DNA from: Paraflavisolibacter caeni
GTDB taxonomy: Bacteria; Bacteroidota; Bacteroidia; Chitinophagales; Chitinophagaceae
Direction: 5' to 3'
Assembly: GCF_025628885.1 (NCBI RefSeq)
Contig: NZ_JAOTIF010000019.1
Location: forward strand, 62,001 to 126,000
Length of the DNA: 64,000 nucleotides
Every line of letters starts with the position of its first letter. Positions within the stretch are counted from its first letter, which is position 1. Positions 63,725-64,000 of this stretch are shown here, one piece after another. The notes under the pieces were generated by a model that was not told the DNA's origin, did not search any database, and worked only from the letters and a program-made list of their open reading frames with translations. The position numbers and the translations under genes are program-made.

Positions 63725-64000
63725 ATGGAAAAACAATACCACGCCATCCTTTTAGTAGATGATGATGAAGATGATTTGCACATACTGAGCAGCACTTTAA
63801 AACAAATGGGCTCAAGTTATGAAATTCTCCAGGCCCATGACGGTGCGGATGCCTTGACTCAGCTCAGGCAATTAAGCCAATCTGGTGAACTCCCTTCCTT
63901 GATCATTATGGATATAAACATGCCCAAAATGGATGGTAAGCAAACCCTCACAGCCATCAAGGCAGATGATTCACTTTCCGGTATTCCCATCGTAATCTTT
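63725..64000 (+). CDS. Response regulator receiver domain, cut by the right edge
   Basis: The frame starts at ATG 63725 and is open to the window end (92 residues). LLVDDDEDDLHIL (about 9-21) is the acidic pocket, and LIIMDINMPKMDG (about 59-71) holds the phosphoacceptor Asp63. It resembles the single-domain regulator at 48157 and may be of the same class, but the C-terminus is not visible. Confidence 0.88.
   Translation, partial: MEKQYHAILLVDDDEDDLHILSSTLKQMGSSYEILQAHDGADALTQLRQLSQSGELPSLIIMDINMPKMDGKQTLTAIKADDSLSGIPIVIF

Noticed and set aside
1-64000. CRISPR array, insertion sequence or prophage
   Set aside because: No regularly spaced repeats, transposase, integrase or phage structural gene was recognised on either strand.

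Overview
The window looks like a chromosomal segment of a Bacteroidetes bacterium, most likely of the Chitinophagaceae type. This rests on promoter-like boxes of the Bacteroidetes form TAnnTTTG, weak or A-rich ribosome binding sites, a UpxY/NusG-like antiterminator heading a polysaccharide locus, and a TonB-dependent receptor behind a cobalamin riboswitch. There are no rRNA genes, insertion sequences, prophage or CRISPR arrays.

Layout. 1-2.9 kb: the tail of an unidentified gene, a DUF4143-type ATPase and a convergent rtcB RNA ligase. 3.2-33.9 kb: a large polysaccharide locus on the + strand. It opens with a short leader RNA ending in an intrinsic terminator, then a UpxY-type antiterminator, a Wza-like lipoprotein and a Wzc-like tyrosine autokinase. 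Nucleotide-sugar genes follow (4-epimerase, rfbB, rfbA, gmd, fcl), then a Wzm/Wzt ABC exporter, an acetyltransferase, two methyltransferase-like proteins, about a dozen glycosyltransferases, an asparagine-synthase-like amidotransferase and a membrane-anchored transglutaminase-like protein. The central glycosyltransferase block is clearly more A+T-rich than its flanks. 33.9-41.1 kb: a candidate polymerase and a secreted beta-helix protein on the minus strand, then a GT4 gene overlapping a PHP-type tyrosine phosphatase (the probable partner of the Wzc kinase), an odd Trp/Gly-rich protein, and a UTP-glucose-1-phosphate uridylyltransferase-like gene.

41.1-47.5 kb: a 1114-residue protein that appears to join a fucokinase-like GHMP kinase to a UDP-sugar pyrophosphorylase-like domain; a CarH/LitR-type B12-binding MerR regulator; a perfect inverted repeat; the C-terminal stub of an ECF sigma factor; idi; and an AI-2E-family membrane protein. 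The order regulator, sigma stub, idi suggests a light- or B12-controlled carotenoid locus that has lost its core. 47.5-53.8 kb: a candidate small RNA, a response regulator, two CHASE3/PAS histidine kinases and a small secreted protein. 53.9-58.1 kb: a GlxA-type regulator, a cobalamin riboswitch with a BtuB-like receptor, a MarC-family protein and tRNA-Arg. 58.2-64 kb: a HigBA toxin-antitoxin pair, an AraC regulator, a SNF2 helicase and the start of a second response regulator.

The most interesting system is in the polysaccharide locus. gmd and fcl make GDP-L-fucose, a GT11 gene should add fucose alpha-1,2 to galactose, and two genes later there is a GT6-family (ABO blood-group-like) transferase carrying the NxN motif typical of bacterial GT6 enzymes. 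Together they predict a surface glycan with a blood-group A- or B-like tip.
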